A DNA stretch of 46,154 nt, from the NCBI GenBank assembly GCA_025464815.1, contig JAODMW010000285.1, forward strand, positions 1 to 46,154, written 5' to 3'. Positions 24,462 to 33,135 of the stretch are shown here, in pieces; the first letter of the stretch is position 1, and each line of letters opens with the position of its first letter. This stretch comes from Microbacteriaceae bacterium (GTDB taxonomy: Bacteria; Actinomycetota; Actinomycetes; Actinomycetales; Microbacteriaceae). The notes under the pieces were generated by a model. The model saw only the letters and a program-made list of their open reading frames with translations. It made no database searches and was not told the DNA's origin. The position numbers and the translations under genes were made by a program.

Positions 24462-24504
24462 TTGTCGGGGTCATCATTCCTGGGTATTAATCGATTTACT
24501 AACC
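24462..24504 (+). promoter_or_regulatory. Promoter and LacI-type operator of the secreted amylase gene
   Basis: TTGTCG (24462-24467), a 17-base spacer and TATTAA (24485-24490) make a plausible promoter. ATCGATTTACTAA (24490-24502) starts at its last base and matches the operon element at 17035 in 12 of 13 positions, in the same place relative to the -10. Confidence 0.55.
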
Positions 24505-24551
24505 ACGGCAACAGGCCGTGTTGCGTGGATTGAGAATCAGGGAGGTCGACA

Positions 24552-26423
24552 ATGTTTCACCAATGGAAACTCTCAGGGGGGCGCCACCGATTTCTAAGAC
24601 GTCTTGGCGTCGTCGTCGCGGTGGCGGCCGTCGGCGGGCTCGTGACGCCGGTGCTCGAGGCGCCGGCACACGCCATCGTCACACCTCCGGGTCCGCTGAC
24701 CGAGGGCGATGTGATCTATCAGGTTCTCGTCGATCGGTTCGAAGACGGGGACTCGACAAACAACGACAGCGGCAACGGCGAATACGACCCGACAGACCTA
24801 GGCTTTTATCACGGAGGCGACTGGGCCGGCCTCACCGACAAGCTCGGTTATATCGCCGACCTCGGTGTCACCGCGGTGTGGATCTCGCCGGTCTCCGACC
24901 AGCAGCCGCTCTCCCGGGATAGCAATGAAGCGAGTTATCACGGGTACTTCACTCGTGACTACGCGACGCCAAACAGCCACTTTGGAAGCGCATCCGAACT
25001 TCAGGCCCTGCTCGACACCGCGCATGGTCTCGGGCTCAAGATGATCCTTGACGTAGTGCCGAACCATACTGCGGACTATCTCGCAGGAACGTCGACGACC
25101 TACTCGCCGAGCACCTACAAGCCGTCGAGCCCGCTGGGCGACTCGTCGTATTTTCACCACAACGGCGACTGTCTTTTCAACGGTTCGGAGTCGCAATCGC
25201 AGATCGAAAACTGTGATCTCGGGGGCCTCGACGATCTCGATCAGTCCAATCCGACGGTATCGAGTTTTCTCATGAACACCTACAAGGATTGGGTAGACAT
25301 GGGATTTGACGGCATCCGGGTCGACGCTGCTCGTTCGATACCCAAGAGCTGGCTCGCCGACTTCGAAGATGCCATGGGGGTTCCCACCTTCGGCGAGGTG
25401 TTCGTCGGGGATGTCGACTATGTCGCCGACTACCAGGATTACGAGTGGGGCGTGCTCGATTTCCCGTACTTCTTCCATGCGCGTGACGCATTCGCGGCGG
25501 ACACCGACATGAACGCGCTGGGCGACCTGTTCGACCAGGACTACAAGTACAGCAATCCGAATCGCCTCGAGACGTTCCTCGACAATCACGACAGGGCTCG
25601 GTTCCTGACCTGGGCAGACGACAACTACCAGAGGCTGCGGTCTGCGCTGACATTCCTGCTCACCAGCAGGGGCATTCCGGTGATCTACTACGGCACCGAG
25701 CAGGCGGATGACGGCAACGGCAATGCGAGCGAGGTGCCTATCGCGAACAAAGACAATCGCAAGGACATGACGAGCTTCAGCGAGTCAGCGCCGATCTACA
25801 AACACATCAAGCGGTTGACCGCCATCAAGGCAGCGTCCCCCGCATTACGGCTGGGAACACAGCGCGAGATGTGGTCTGACACCTCGGTATACGGATTCTC
25901 CCGGCGGGTGGACAGCACGGGCTCCGAAGCGATCACGCTCTCCAGCAACTCCTGGTCCACTCAAACGCGCACGGTACCGTTGCGCGCGGAGAGTTCGATC
26001 ACGGTGGGCACGGTTCTGACCAACCTCATGAATACGAGCGACACGGTCACCGTGACCTCCGGAGGGGTGACGGGAAAGCAGATCGCCGTTGCGCTCGGTG
26101 AACACGAGTCGAAGGTCTATGCGCCCGGTACCCCGGTTTCCTCATACACTCCGGATGCCAGGAACACCACGATGATTCGCGTGCACTACAACGTCGGGCT
26201 CGGTAATTCGATTGCGATTCGTGGTGATACCTATCCGTTCAGCTGGAGCACGGGACGCGGAGCACGAAACATCGCAAGCGACGTGTGGGAGTTCGAACTC
26301 GAACGCATACCCGATGGCACCACGTTCCAGTTCAAGCCGCTCATCAACGATTCCACCTGGTCGACGGGATCGAACTACACCGGCACCGGCGGCGACACGA
26401 TCGACGTCTATCCGACATTCTGA
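24552..26423 (+). CDS. Secreted GH13 alpha-amylase (CGTase-like family)
   Basis: 623 residues. A signal peptide with RR, a hydrophobic core and AHA cleavage at about residue 41. Family 13 catalytic residues are D258 (GIRVDAARS), E282 (TFGEVF) and D347 (DNHDRAR). The NEASYHGYFTRDY and HHNG segments place it near cyclodextrin glucanotransferases. At the central aromatic position of CGTases (Tyr/Phe195) the aligned residue seems to be Gly in LGGLDDLD, which favours hydrolysis over cyclisation. A domain C and a separate C-terminal beta module (about 535-623), possibly starch-binding, follow. It would digest starch outside the cell for the importer encoded upstream. GGGAGG lies seven bases upstream of the ATG. 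Confidence 0.88.
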   Translation: MFHQWKLSGGRHRFLRRLGVVVAVAAVGGLVTPVLEAPAHAIVTPPGPLTEGDVIYQVLVDRFEDGDSTNNDSGNGEYDPTDLGFYHGGDWAGLTDKLGYIADLGVTAVWISPVSDQQPLSRDSNEASYHGYFTRDYATPNSHFGSASELQALLDTAHGLGLKMILDVVPNHTADYLAGTSTTYSPSTYKPSSPLGDSSYFHHNGDCLFNGSESQSQIENCDLGGLDDLDQSNPTVSSFLMNTYKDWVDMGFDGIRVDAARSIPKSWLADFEDAMGVPTFGEVFVGDVDYVADYQDYEWGVLDFPYFFHARDAFAADTDMNALGDLFDQDYKYSNPNRLETFLDNHDRARFLTWADDNYQRLRSALTFLLTSRGIPVIYYGTEQADDGNGNASEVPIANKDNRKDMTSFSESAPIYKHIKRLTAIKAASPALRLGTQREMWSDTSVYGFSRRVDSTGSEAITLSSNSWSTQTRTVPLRAESSITVGTVLTNLMNTSDTVTVTSGGVTGKQIAVALGEHESKVYAPGTPVSSYTPDARNTTMIRVHYNVGLGNSIAIRGDTYPFSWSTGRGARNIASDVWEFELERIPDGTTFQFKPLINDSTWSTGSNYTGTGGDTIDVYPTF

Positions 26424-26431
26424 AACCGAAC

Positions 26432-26478
26432 GACCTCCGGAGCAGAGCCGAGCCTCAGCGGCAGACGCTCCGGAGGTC
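26432..26478. terminator. Terminator between amylase and hemolysin III genes
   Basis: GACCTCCGGAGC (26432-26443) and GCTCCGGAGGTC (26467-26478) form a perfect 12-bp stem; a smaller GCCG/CGGC stem lies in the loop. It sits between two convergent genes and probably works in both directions, although neither side has a long T run. Confidence 0.7.
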
Positions 26479-26493
26479 CTTGTGCCGGGAAAG

Positions 26494-27234
26494 CTAGCCC
26501 AAGACCGGCGGGTTGGTCGCGACCAGGAAGATGCCGGTCCAGTGACAGAGGAAAGCCAGCAGGGTGAGCGAGTGGAAGATCTCGTGGAATCCGAAGACCC
26601 CGGGGATCGGATTCGGGCGCTTGAAGCCGTAGACCACCGCGCCAATCGTGTAGAAGAGCCCGCCGAGCAGGATGAGGGTCATCATCACGGCGTTCGCGGT
26701 GAAGAAGTCGACGATGAAGGCGAGCGCCGCGTAGCCGAGCAGCAGGTAGAGCGGCACGTAGAGCCATCGAGGCGCGCCGATCCAGAAGATCCGGAAACCG
26801 ATGCCCAGTAGCGCTCCTCCCCAGACCAGGGAAAGGAGCAGCACCGCCTTGTCGCTGGGCAGGCTGAGTACGGTGATCGGGGTGTACGAGCCGGCGATGA
26901 GCAGGAAGATGTTGGAGTGGTCGAGGCGCTTGAGCAGGCGCTTGGTCTTCTCGCTCCAGTCGAACCGGTGGTAGAGGGCCGAGATGCCGAAGAGCAGCAG
27001 CGACGAGATGACGAAGACCGCCGAGCTGACTTTTGCGGCGACACCGTCGGCGAGGGTGATGAGAACAACGCCGAGAACGATCGCGAGGGGGAAGGTGCCG
27101 GCGTGGATCCAACCGCGCCAGGTCGGCTTCTTCTCCGGGGCCGGAACCTCCAGGGCATCATCGAGAAGAGGGATGTTGGGAAGCGTGAGGCCGTCATCGC
27201 CGGGGGCGCTCGAGTCGTGCCCGTCCTGGCTCAT
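26494..27234 (-). CDS. Hemolysin III family (TrhA/PAQR-type) membrane protein
   Basis: 246 residues: a 35-residue cytoplasmic N-terminus, then seven membrane spans. The family hallmarks are present: the early SALYHR, then LDHSNIFLLIAGSYTP, and the late HEIFHSLTLLAFLCHW with the histidines that bind metal in PAQR proteins. Family members have been linked to membrane lipid homeostasis; hemolytic activity is not implied. It is divergent from the Z-prenyl transferase gene, the same pair as Rv1085c/Rv1086 in M. tuberculosis (from memory). A TAAGCT box lies six bases before the ATG. Confidence 0.92.
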   Translation of the reverse strand: MSQDGHDSSAPGDDGLTLPNIPLLDDALEVPAPEKKPTWRGWIHAGTFPLAIVLGVVLITLADGVAAKVSSAVFVISSLLLFGISALYHRFDWSEKTKRLLKRLDHSNIFLLIAGSYTPITVLSLPSDKAVLLLSLVWGGALLGIGFRIFWIGAPRWLYVPLYLLLGYAALAFIVDFFTANAVMMTLILLGGLFYTIGAVVYGFKRPNPIPGVFGFHEIFHSLTLLAFLCHWTGIFLVATNPPVLG

Positions 27235-27240
27235 TGCTCC

Positions 27241-27246
27241 AGCTTA
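27241..27246 (-). promoter_or_regulatory. -10 box for hemolysin III gene
   Basis: TAAGCT on the minus strand, six bases (GGAGCA) before the ATG at 27234. Transcription would start at the ATG. Confidence 0.55.
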
Positions 27247-27293
27247 TGCCCGCCCTCTCGGCTCTGGCTGGGAAGAGTTCGCCCAGTTTGGGC

Positions 27294-27299
27294 TAGCGT
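27294..27299 (+). promoter_or_regulatory. -10 box for the prenyl transferase gene
   Basis: TAGCGT, six bases (AGGCAC) before the GTG at 27306. No Shine-Dalgarno site; leaderless transcript expected. Confidence 0.55.
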
Positions 27300-27305
27300 A
27301 GGCAC

Positions 27306-28091
27306 GTGGCGAAACGGGAAGTTCCCTTAGGGAGAGGCATCCTCTACGGTGTCTACCAGAACCGGATCCGCCGCCGGCTCATCGGCCAGGAATTGCCGCG
27401 ACACGTCGCGATGATCCTCGACGGCAACCGTCGCTGGGCGCGCCAGCGTTTTCTGGAGACCGCCGCCCACGGACATCGGGCAGGAGCCGCGAAGTTCCGC
27501 GAGTTCCTCATCTGGTGCGACGATCTCGGAATCGCTGTCGCGACCCTCTACCTTCTCTCGACAGACAACCTCACCGGGCGCCCATCCGACGAACTCGAGG
27601 AGCTGTTCCAGATCATCGCCGACCTCGCGGACGACCTGTCGCATTTCCGCGACTGGCGCATCCAGCATGTCGGCTCGGACGACGGATTGCCGGAACATCT
27701 CGTGGCGACGCTCAAGGCAGCGGAGAAGCGCACGAAGGACAACACCGGCCTCCACATCAACCTCGCGGTCGGGTACGGCGGACGGCGTGAGATCGCGGAT
27801 GCGATGCGCAGCATCGTCATGCAGCACGGCAAAGAGGGGGGCACTCTCGATGCGCTCGCGGAGATTCTCACGCCGGAGCTCATCGGCGACCACCTCTATA
27901 CCGGTGGGCAGCCGGATCCCGACCTCGTCATCCGCACTTCCGGCGAGCAGCGATTGAGCGATTTCATGCTCTGGCAGAGCGCACACAGCGAGTTCTATTT
28001 CGTGGAGGCACTCGGTCCCGACCTTCGTGAGGTCGATTTCCTGCGGGCGCTGCGTGACTACGCCAGGCGCCAACGACGCTACGGTAGTTGA
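27306..28091 (+). CDS. Z-isoprenyl diphosphate synthase (UppS family)
   Basis: 261 residues. The cis-prenyltransferase signature MILDGNRRWAR carries the catalytic Asp D39. Later motifs are LYLLSTDNLTGRP, the GGRREIADA region and the C-terminal PDLVIRTSGEQRLSDFMLWQ with the substrate-binding Arg residues. It condenses isopentenyl diphosphate in cis configuration. Actinobacteria often have two such enzymes; the gene next to hemolysin III corresponds by position to the short-chain (Z-farnesyl) type of M. tuberculosis rather than the decaprenyl enzyme. Chain length cannot be proven here. GTG start with a -10 box six bases away. Confidence 0.9.
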   Translation: MAKREVPLGRGILYGVYQNRIRRRLIGQELPRHVAMILDGNRRWARQRFLETAAHGHRAGAAKFREFLIWCDDLGIAVATLYLLSTDNLTGRPSDELEELFQIIADLADDLSHFRDWRIQHVGSDDGLPEHLVATLKAAEKRTKDNTGLHINLAVGYGGRREIADAMRSIVMQHGKEGGTLDALAEILTPELIGDHLYTGGQPDPDLVIRTSGEQRLSDFMLWQSAHSEFYFVEALGPDLREVDFLRALRDYARRQRRYGS

Positions 28092-28094
28092 GAA

Positions 28095-29231
28095 ATGACG
28101 ACCATCGATGCCTACGCGGCGAGCTTCGGCGAGGAGCCGGGATACCTCGATTTCGCTCGCATCGGTCCTCTCGCGACCTCCGTCGTCGAGGAGACACAGG
28201 GGCAGCTCGAACTGCTCCGCCGCGCGCGTTTCGGCAGTCTCGCGAGCCTGGACCGGCAGGATGAGCGGGTGCGCCACGCCGTCGGCGCCGTCACGGGGTT
28301 CCCCGCGGATCAGATCGCCTTCCAACCCAATACCGGCACCGGTCTCATGCACGTCATGTTCGGTCTGACGGGTGGGGTGCTGTATTCTCCCGCGGAGTTT
28401 CCCAGCATCACCTACGCCGCGGCGCGTTCGGCCGAGGCCCTCGGAGTGCTGGGCCCGATCCACCTCGACACCGCTGGCGGCCCGGTCACTCCGGGCATCG
28501 TGCGCGAGCAGCTCACGCAGAACACGGTCGCCGTGGCGGTGAGCCTGGTGGACTATCGCACGGGCTATCTCACCGACATCGAGGGCATTCGCCAGGTGAT
28601 CGGCGACCGCCTGCTGATCGTCGACGCCATCCAGGGTTTCGGGGTCGTGGATGCGCCATACGAGGTGGCGGATGTCGTGGCGTCCGGCGGGCAGAAGTGG
28701 GTTCGCGCCGGCTGGGGAACCGGTTTCCTCGCTCTCAGCGACCGCGCCGCGGAACGCCTGACACCGGTGTTCTCCGGCTTCAATGCCGCAGACGGGGATT
28801 CGTTCGAGCCGGCGCTCTCGCCGGAAGGCGTGCTTCCGCCGGTGCGCGGAGCCGGTGCCTTCACGGTCAGCCCGCCCAGCCCGATCGCGCAGGCCCGATT
28901 CGCGGCGGCCCTCGAGGAGATCGCCGATGTGGGTGTTGCAGCGATCAGTGCGCGCGTGGCGGAGAAAGTGTCGCGTGTGATCGAACTCGCCGACGAATAC
29001 GCGGTGCCCGTGTCATCTTCGCGGGCCGAAAACGAACGTGCGGGAATCATCGTGCTCGAGCCGGCCGTCGACCAGCTCACGGTGCTCTCCGCATCCCTCT
29101 TCAACCACGGCGTCTCCGTCACGACGCGCAGGCAGACGGTGCGGGTGAGCCCCCATGTTTCGACCGACGACGAGACCTTCGACATGCTTCGGGCCTCCTT
29201 CACGAGCTACGCCTCGGCCATCACCGTCTGA
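28095..29231 (+). CDS. Aminotransferase class V-fold PLP enzyme
   Basis: 378 residues, three bases after the prenyl transferase stop, so probably cotranscribed. The class V fold is shown by the N-terminal FPADQIAFQPNTGTGLMHVMFG region, IVDAIQGFGVVDAPYE (the Asp that contacts the PLP ring nitrogen) and the Schiff-base lysine in SGGQKWVRAGWGTGF. It resembles cysteine desulfurase- and kynureninase-like enzymes, but the catalytic Cys loop of desulfurases is not evident, so the substrate is unknown. The upstream lipid gene gives no obvious clue. Confidence 0.8.
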   Translation: MTTIDAYAASFGEEPGYLDFARIGPLATSVVEETQGQLELLRRARFGSLASLDRQDERVRHAVGAVTGFPADQIAFQPNTGTGLMHVMFGLTGGVLYSPAEFPSITYAAARSAEALGVLGPIHLDTAGGPVTPGIVREQLTQNTVAVAVSLVDYRTGYLTDIEGIRQVIGDRLLIVDAIQGFGVVDAPYEVADVVASGGQKWVRAGWGTGFLALSDRAAERLTPVFSGFNAADGDSFEPALSPEGVLPPVRGAGAFTVSPPSPIAQARFAAALEEIADVGVAAISARVAEKVSRVIELADEYAVPVSSSRAENERAGIIVLEPAVDQLTVLSASLFNHGVSVTTRRQTVRVSPHVSTDDETFDMLRASFTSYASAITV

Positions 29232-29256
29232 ACGACGGGGGAATTAACCCCGTCGT
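29232..29256 (+). terminator. Hairpin after the PLP enzyme gene
   Basis: ACGACGGGG (29232-29240), a 7-base loop and CCCCGTCGT (29248-29256) form a perfect 9-bp stem that starts right after the stop codon. No T tract follows. The rest of the gap to 29425 shows no further signal. Confidence 0.6.
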
Positions 29257-29425
29257 AACACAGCATCGGGCGTGTCGCTGCGAGCCTGCCTGAGGCGGGG
29301 ACGTAGCGTCGAAGACATCGGGTATGGCACCTGATCGAGACGGCCACGTAAGTTCGTTTCGAGATGTACGTCGGCCGTCACGGGACTGGATCCGAGCGCT
29401 GAGCGCCCGGGGATGGAGCACAAAC

Positions 29426-30784
29426 GTGGCACTGCCCGAATACACCAAGCAGAAGACAAGCCAGACTCCCCAGACAGATTCGCAAGCCAGGACCGCCGAG
29501 CGCACGTACGTGCTCGACACCTCGGTGCTGCTGTCTGACCCGAAGGCCATCTTCCGCTTCGCCGAACATCCCGTGGTCCTGCCGGTGATCGTGATCGCCG
29601 AGCTCGAATCGAAGCGCAACGACCCGGAGATCGGCTATTTCGCACGGCAGGCGCTCCGCAACCTCGACGAGTTGCGGGTGCAGCACGAGCGGCTCGACTT
29701 CCCGATCGCGGTCGGCCATGGCGGCTCGCTCCGCGTCGAGCTCAACCACTCGAACATGTCGGTGCTTCCCTCCGGTCTGCAACTGAACGACAATGACTCG
29801 CGCATTCTCGCGGTGGCGCTCAACCTGTCGAACGACGGGCTCGACGTGACGGTCGTCTCGAAGGACCTGCCGTTGCGCGTCAAGGCCGCATCGATCGGAC
29901 TGGCCGCGGAAGAGTACCGCGCCGAGCTCGCGGTCGACTCCGGCTGGACCGGAATGGCGGATATCACGCTCGGCTCCGAACAGATGGCGCAGCTCTACGA
30001 CAATGAGGAGCTTCATTCGCGGCTGGTCGGTGACACTCCCATCAATACCGGACTCGTCGTCCACTCCGATCGCGGTTCGGCACTCGGGCGCGTGACGGCT
30101 CCAGGCAAGCTGCGTCTCGTGCGCGGCGACCGCGACATCTTCGGACTGCACGGCCGTTCGGCAGAGCAGCGCCTCGCCATCGACATGCTGCTCGATCCGG
30201 AGATCGGCATCGTGTCCCTCGGCGGGCGTGCCGGTACGGGCAAGTCCGCCCTTGCGCTCTGCGCCGGTCTCGAGGCGGTGCTCGAGAAGCAGCAGCACAA
30301 GAAGATCATGGTTTTTCGCCCGCTGTATGCCGTCGGTGGACAGGAGCTCGGTTTCCTGCCCGGCGATGCCGCGGAGAAGATGAATCCCTGGGCCCAGGCC
30401 GTGTTCGACACCCTGGGTTCGGTGGTTTCGCAGAACGTGCTCGATGAAGTGATCGAGCGCGGGATGCTCGAGGTGCTGCCGCTCACCCACATCCGTGGGC
30501 GCTCGCTGCATGACGCCTTCGTGATCGTGGACGAGGCGCAGTCGCTCGAGCGCAATGTGCTGTTGACGGTCCTGAGCCGCATCGGCCAGAACTCGAGGGT
30601 GGTGCTCACCCACGATGTCGCCCAGCGCGACAATCTCCGCGTTGGTCGTCACGACGGTGTCGCCTCGGTCATCGAGACGCTCAAGGGGCACTCGTTGTTC
30701 GGCCACATCACGCTCACGCGCTCCGAGCGGTCCGCCATTGCGGCCCTCGTGACGGAGATGCTGGAGTCCAATGAGCTGACCTGA
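29426..30784 (+). CDS. phoH2: PIN-PhoH fusion protein (PhoH2-type RNase/RNA helicase)
   Basis: 452 residues from GTG 29426; GGAG lies eight bases upstream. A 34-codon in-frame extension to 29324 exists but lacks an RBS. The N-terminal PIN ribonuclease domain (about residues 25-150) contains [10 protein letters not shown], the ELESKRND segment and [11 protein letters not shown] with the acidic metal ligands. The C-terminal PhoH domain has Walker [10 protein letters not shown] (K273) and Walker B VIVDEAQ (D369). Mycobacterial PhoH2 is a sequence-specific RNA helicase and RNase. There the gene follows a small antitoxin-like ORF; no such separate ORF is evident here. It sits at a place matching Rv1095 in the conserved order. 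Confidence 0.92.
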   Translation: MALPEYTKQKTSQTPQTDSQARTAERTYVLDTSVLLSDPKAIFRFAEHPVVLPVIVIAELESKRNDPEIGYFARQALRNLDELRVQHERLDFPIAVGHGGSLRVELNHSNMSVLPSGLQLNDNDSRILAVALNLSNDGLDVTVVSKDLPLRVKAASIGLAAEEYRAELAVDSGWTGMADITLGSEQMAQLYDNEELHSRLVGDTPINTGLVVHSDRGSALGRVTAPGKLRLVRGDRDIFGLHGRSAEQRLAIDMLLDPEIGIVSLGGRAGTGKSALALCAGLEAVLEKQQHKKIMVFRPLYAVGGQELGFLPGDAAEKMNPWAQAVFDTLGSVVSQNVLDEVIERGMLEVLPLTHIRGRSLHDAFVIVDEAQSLERNVLLTVLSRIGQNSRVVLTHDVAQRDNLRVGRHDGVASVIETLKGHSLFGHITLTRSERSAIAALVTEMLESNELT

Positions 30785-30848
30785 CGATCGGAAGCTGACA
30801 ATGCGCCGACGAGGGTTTGTGATGGCCTCCGGTCAGGGGTAGACAGCT

Positions 30849-30854
30849 TAAGCT
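30849..30854 (+). promoter_or_regulatory. -10 box for the membrane protein gene at 30861
   Basis: TAAGCT is followed by six bases (CTTAGC) and GTG 30861. No Shine-Dalgarno site. Confidence 0.55.
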
Positions 30855-30860
30855 CTTAGC

Positions 30861-31637
30861 GTGAATCCCATCGTGATTGCAGTGCTCTTCGGGCTGCTGA
30901 TCCTGACCCTGTGGGGATTCATCTCACCGCGAGGGCAATGGCGTGTTCTCACCGGCTGGAACCGTCGCGACCCGTACGTGAGCGATCCGGGAGCGGTCGC
31001 GCTCGGCATCCACCGATTGGTCGCAGCCGTCGCTCTCGTCGCAGTGGTGACCGTCGGGATTTCGCTCTACACCGCGCCCCAGCGCAGCCTGGCGAACCCC
31101 ACGGTTCGAACCCCGGCCAAGAATCCGCTCTGGGGCACTCCGGAACCCGCCGTAGTCGATCGTGTGTTCGCGCCGCTGGGTGCCCAGCCGGGCGGTCTCG
31201 TCGTGCAGCCCGTCCTCAGCTACCAGAGTGTGGACGGCGCCAAGCGCGATCCCGCGTACCTCTTCGACCTCAAGGATTTCAAGCACTCCGGAGCCTCCAA
31301 CGCGGACGGCTACATCGGTTCAGATCCGCCGGTGGGACTGAGCGCGCTCGACATGGCGGACATCGTCGTGCAGGTGCGCGGTGACAAGCGCTGCATTCCC
31401 TACCAGGTGGCCGTGGTCGAGTCGAGCACTTCGATCACCATCGGCGTCTACTACGGGCAGCCCGATTCACCGGATGAGACCAATATCGCGCATCTCACCG
31501 ACTGCGCGACGGACGGTGGGAAGGCGGATTCCACCTCGGTGCTCATCCCGATCAATCTGTCCGAGGGTGTACTGGGTCGTACCGTGGTGAACTTCGACGG
31601 TTCGCCGATCAAACAGGTCGGCACTGCCGTCAACTGA
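30861..31637 (+). CDS. Membrane-anchored protein of unknown function
   Basis: 258 residues. Helix 1 at residues 3-20; then a WRVLTGWNRRDPYVSDPGAVALGIHR stretch, which resembles the conserved part of small actinobacterial DUF6199-type proteins; helix 2 at about 50-70; then an extracellular domain of about 190 residues with two cysteines (in DKRCIPY and LTDCATD) that could form a disulfide bond. I do not recognise the outer domain. It is transcribed alone, convergent with fumC (nine bases between stop codons). GTG start with a -10 box six bases upstream. Confidence 0.75.
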   Translation: MNPIVIAVLFGLLILTLWGFISPRGQWRVLTGWNRRDPYVSDPGAVALGIHRLVAAVALVAVVTVGISLYTAPQRSLANPTVRTPAKNPLWGTPEPAVVDRVFAPLGAQPGGLVVQPVLSYQSVDGAKRDPAYLFDLKDFKHSGASNADGYIGSDPPVGLSALDMADIVVQVRGDKRCIPYQVAVVESSTSITIGVYYGQPDSPDETNIAHLTDCATDGGKADSTSVLIPINLSEGVLGRTVVNFDGSPIKQVGTAVN

Positions 31638-31646
31638 GCGGGCCGA

Positions 31647-33065
31647 TCAGGCCTCGGGTGGCCGTGTCATCGAGAGCACGTCGAGTGCCGCGTCGAGCTG
31701 TTCCAGGCTGATCTCGCCACGCTCGACGAAGCCGAGGTCGATGACTGACTCGCGAATCGTGATCGCCTTGCTCACCGCGTTCTTGGCGACCTTCGCCGCC
31801 GCCTCGTAACCGATCACCCGGTTGAGCGGGGTAACGATCGCGGGGGACGATTCGGCGAGGGCGCGTGCCCGCTCCACGTTGGCCGTGAGCCCGTCGACGG
31901 TCTTGTCGGCGAGGGCGACCGTGGAGTTCGAGAGCAGGCGGATCGATTCGAGCAGCGCGGTGCCCATGACCGGAATGGCCACGTTGAGTTCGAAGGCTCC
32001 GGAGGCGCCTGCCCAGGCGATCGTCGCGTCGTTGCCGACCACCCGTGCGGCCACCATCAGCACGGCCTCGGGGATGACCGGGTTGACCTTGCCTGGCATG
32101 ATGGATGACCCCGGCTGGAGGTCCGGAATGTGCAGCTCTCCGAGCCCGGTGTTGGGGCCAGAGCCCATCCAACGCAGGTCGTTGCAGATCTTCGTGAGGC
32201 TCACGGCGATGACACGGAGAGCGCCGGATGCCTCCACCAGTCCGTCACGGGCACCCTGCGCCTCGAAGTGGTCGCGCGCCTCTGTGATCGGCAGGCCGGA
32301 GTCGGAGGCCAGAGTCGCGATGACCTTCTGGGAGAAGCCGGCTGGGGTGTTGATGCCCGTGCCGACCGCCGTGCCGCCGAGCGGCACCTCCGCCACGCGG
32401 ACGATGGTGGACTGCACCCGCTCGATGCCGTGGCGGATCTGGGCGGCATAGCCGGCGAATTCCTGGCCGAGGGTGACAGGGGTGGCATCCATGAGGTGGG
32501 TGCGGCCGGACTTGACGACACCCTTCCACAGCTCGGCCTTCCTCTCGAGCGACACCGCGAGATGGTCGAGCGCGGGAACGAGGTCGCCGAGCAGGGCGCC
32601 GGTGACGGCGACGTGCACCGAGGTGGGGAATACGTCGTTGGAGGATTGTGACGCGTTCACGTGGTCGTTGGGGTGGATGGGGGATCCGGCGAAGCCGCTC
32701 GCGAGGCTGGCGAGCACCTCGTTCATGTTCATGTTCGAGGAGGTTCCGCTGCCGGTCTGGTAGGTGTCAACCGGAAACTGATCGTGGTGGCGACCGGCGA
32801 TGAGCTCATCCGCGGCCAGCACGATCGCATCGGCGACGGGGGCATCCAGGATACCGAGTTCCCTGTTGACGACGGCGGCGGAGCGCTTGATCCGGGCGAG
32901 GGCGACGATCTGTGCCGACTCGAGCCCCGAGCCCGAGATCGGGAAGTTCTCGACCGCGCGCTGGGTCTGGGCACCGTAGAGCGCTGAAACCGGAACCCGC
33001 ACCTCGCCCATCGTGTCGTGCTCGATACGGTACTGGTCTTCGGATTCCTGCGGGGAACTGCTCAC
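31647..33065 (-). CDS. fumC: Fumarate hydratase, class II
   Basis: 472 residues, the usual size of the iron-independent tetrameric fumarase of the citric acid cycle (fumarate to malate). Diagnostic segments: the early [28 protein letters not shown], the central [21 protein letters not shown] with the active-site His, and the superfamily signature [14 protein letters not shown] start at 33065 with AAGGAAG about ten bases upstream. The leader contains a 20-base tandem duplication at 33085-33123. Position near glpX, DUF4245 and the xse genes matches other actinobacteria. Confidence 0.96.
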   Translation of the reverse strand: MSSSPQESEDQYRIEHDTMGEVRVPVSALYGAQTQRAVENFPISGSGLESAQIVALARIKRSAAVVNRELGILDAPVADAIVLAADELIAGRHHDQFPVDTYQTGSGTSSNMNMNEVLASLASGFAGSPIHPNDHVNASQSSNDVFPTSVHVAVTGALLGDLVPALDHLAVSLERKAELWKGVVKSGRTHLMDATPVTLGQEFAGYAAQIRHGIERVQSTIVRVAEVPLGGTAVGTGINTPAGFSQKVIATLASDSGLPITEARDHFEAQGARDGLVEASGALRVIAVSLTKICNDLRWMGSGPNTGLGELHIPDLQPGSSIMPGKVNPVIPEAVLMVAARVVGNDATIAWAGASGAFELNVAIPVMGTALLESIRLLSNSTVALADKTVDGLTANVERARALAESSPAIVTPLNRVIGYEAAAKVAKNAVSKAITIRESVIDLGFVERGEISLEQLDAALDVLSMTRPPEA

Positions 33066-33084
33066 GGCGCTGTGTCTTCCTTTG

Positions 33085-33123
33085 TCTCTGTGCTGATCGG
33101 GGCTTCTCTGTGCTGATCGGGGC
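33085..33123. repeat. Tandem duplication upstream of fumC
   Basis: A 19-base sequence, TCTCTGTGCTGATCGGGGC, is present at 33085-33103 and again at 33105-33123 (period 20). It lies between the fumC start and the carbonic anhydrase stop, within the likely fumC leader or promoter. Confidence 0.85.
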
Positions 33124-33135
33124 GGTGGACGGTCG

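Noticed and set aside
29378-30706. Leftward 442-codon frame over the PIN-PhoH gene
   Set aside because: Antisense shadow; the sense gene has both Walker motifs and PIN acidic residues.
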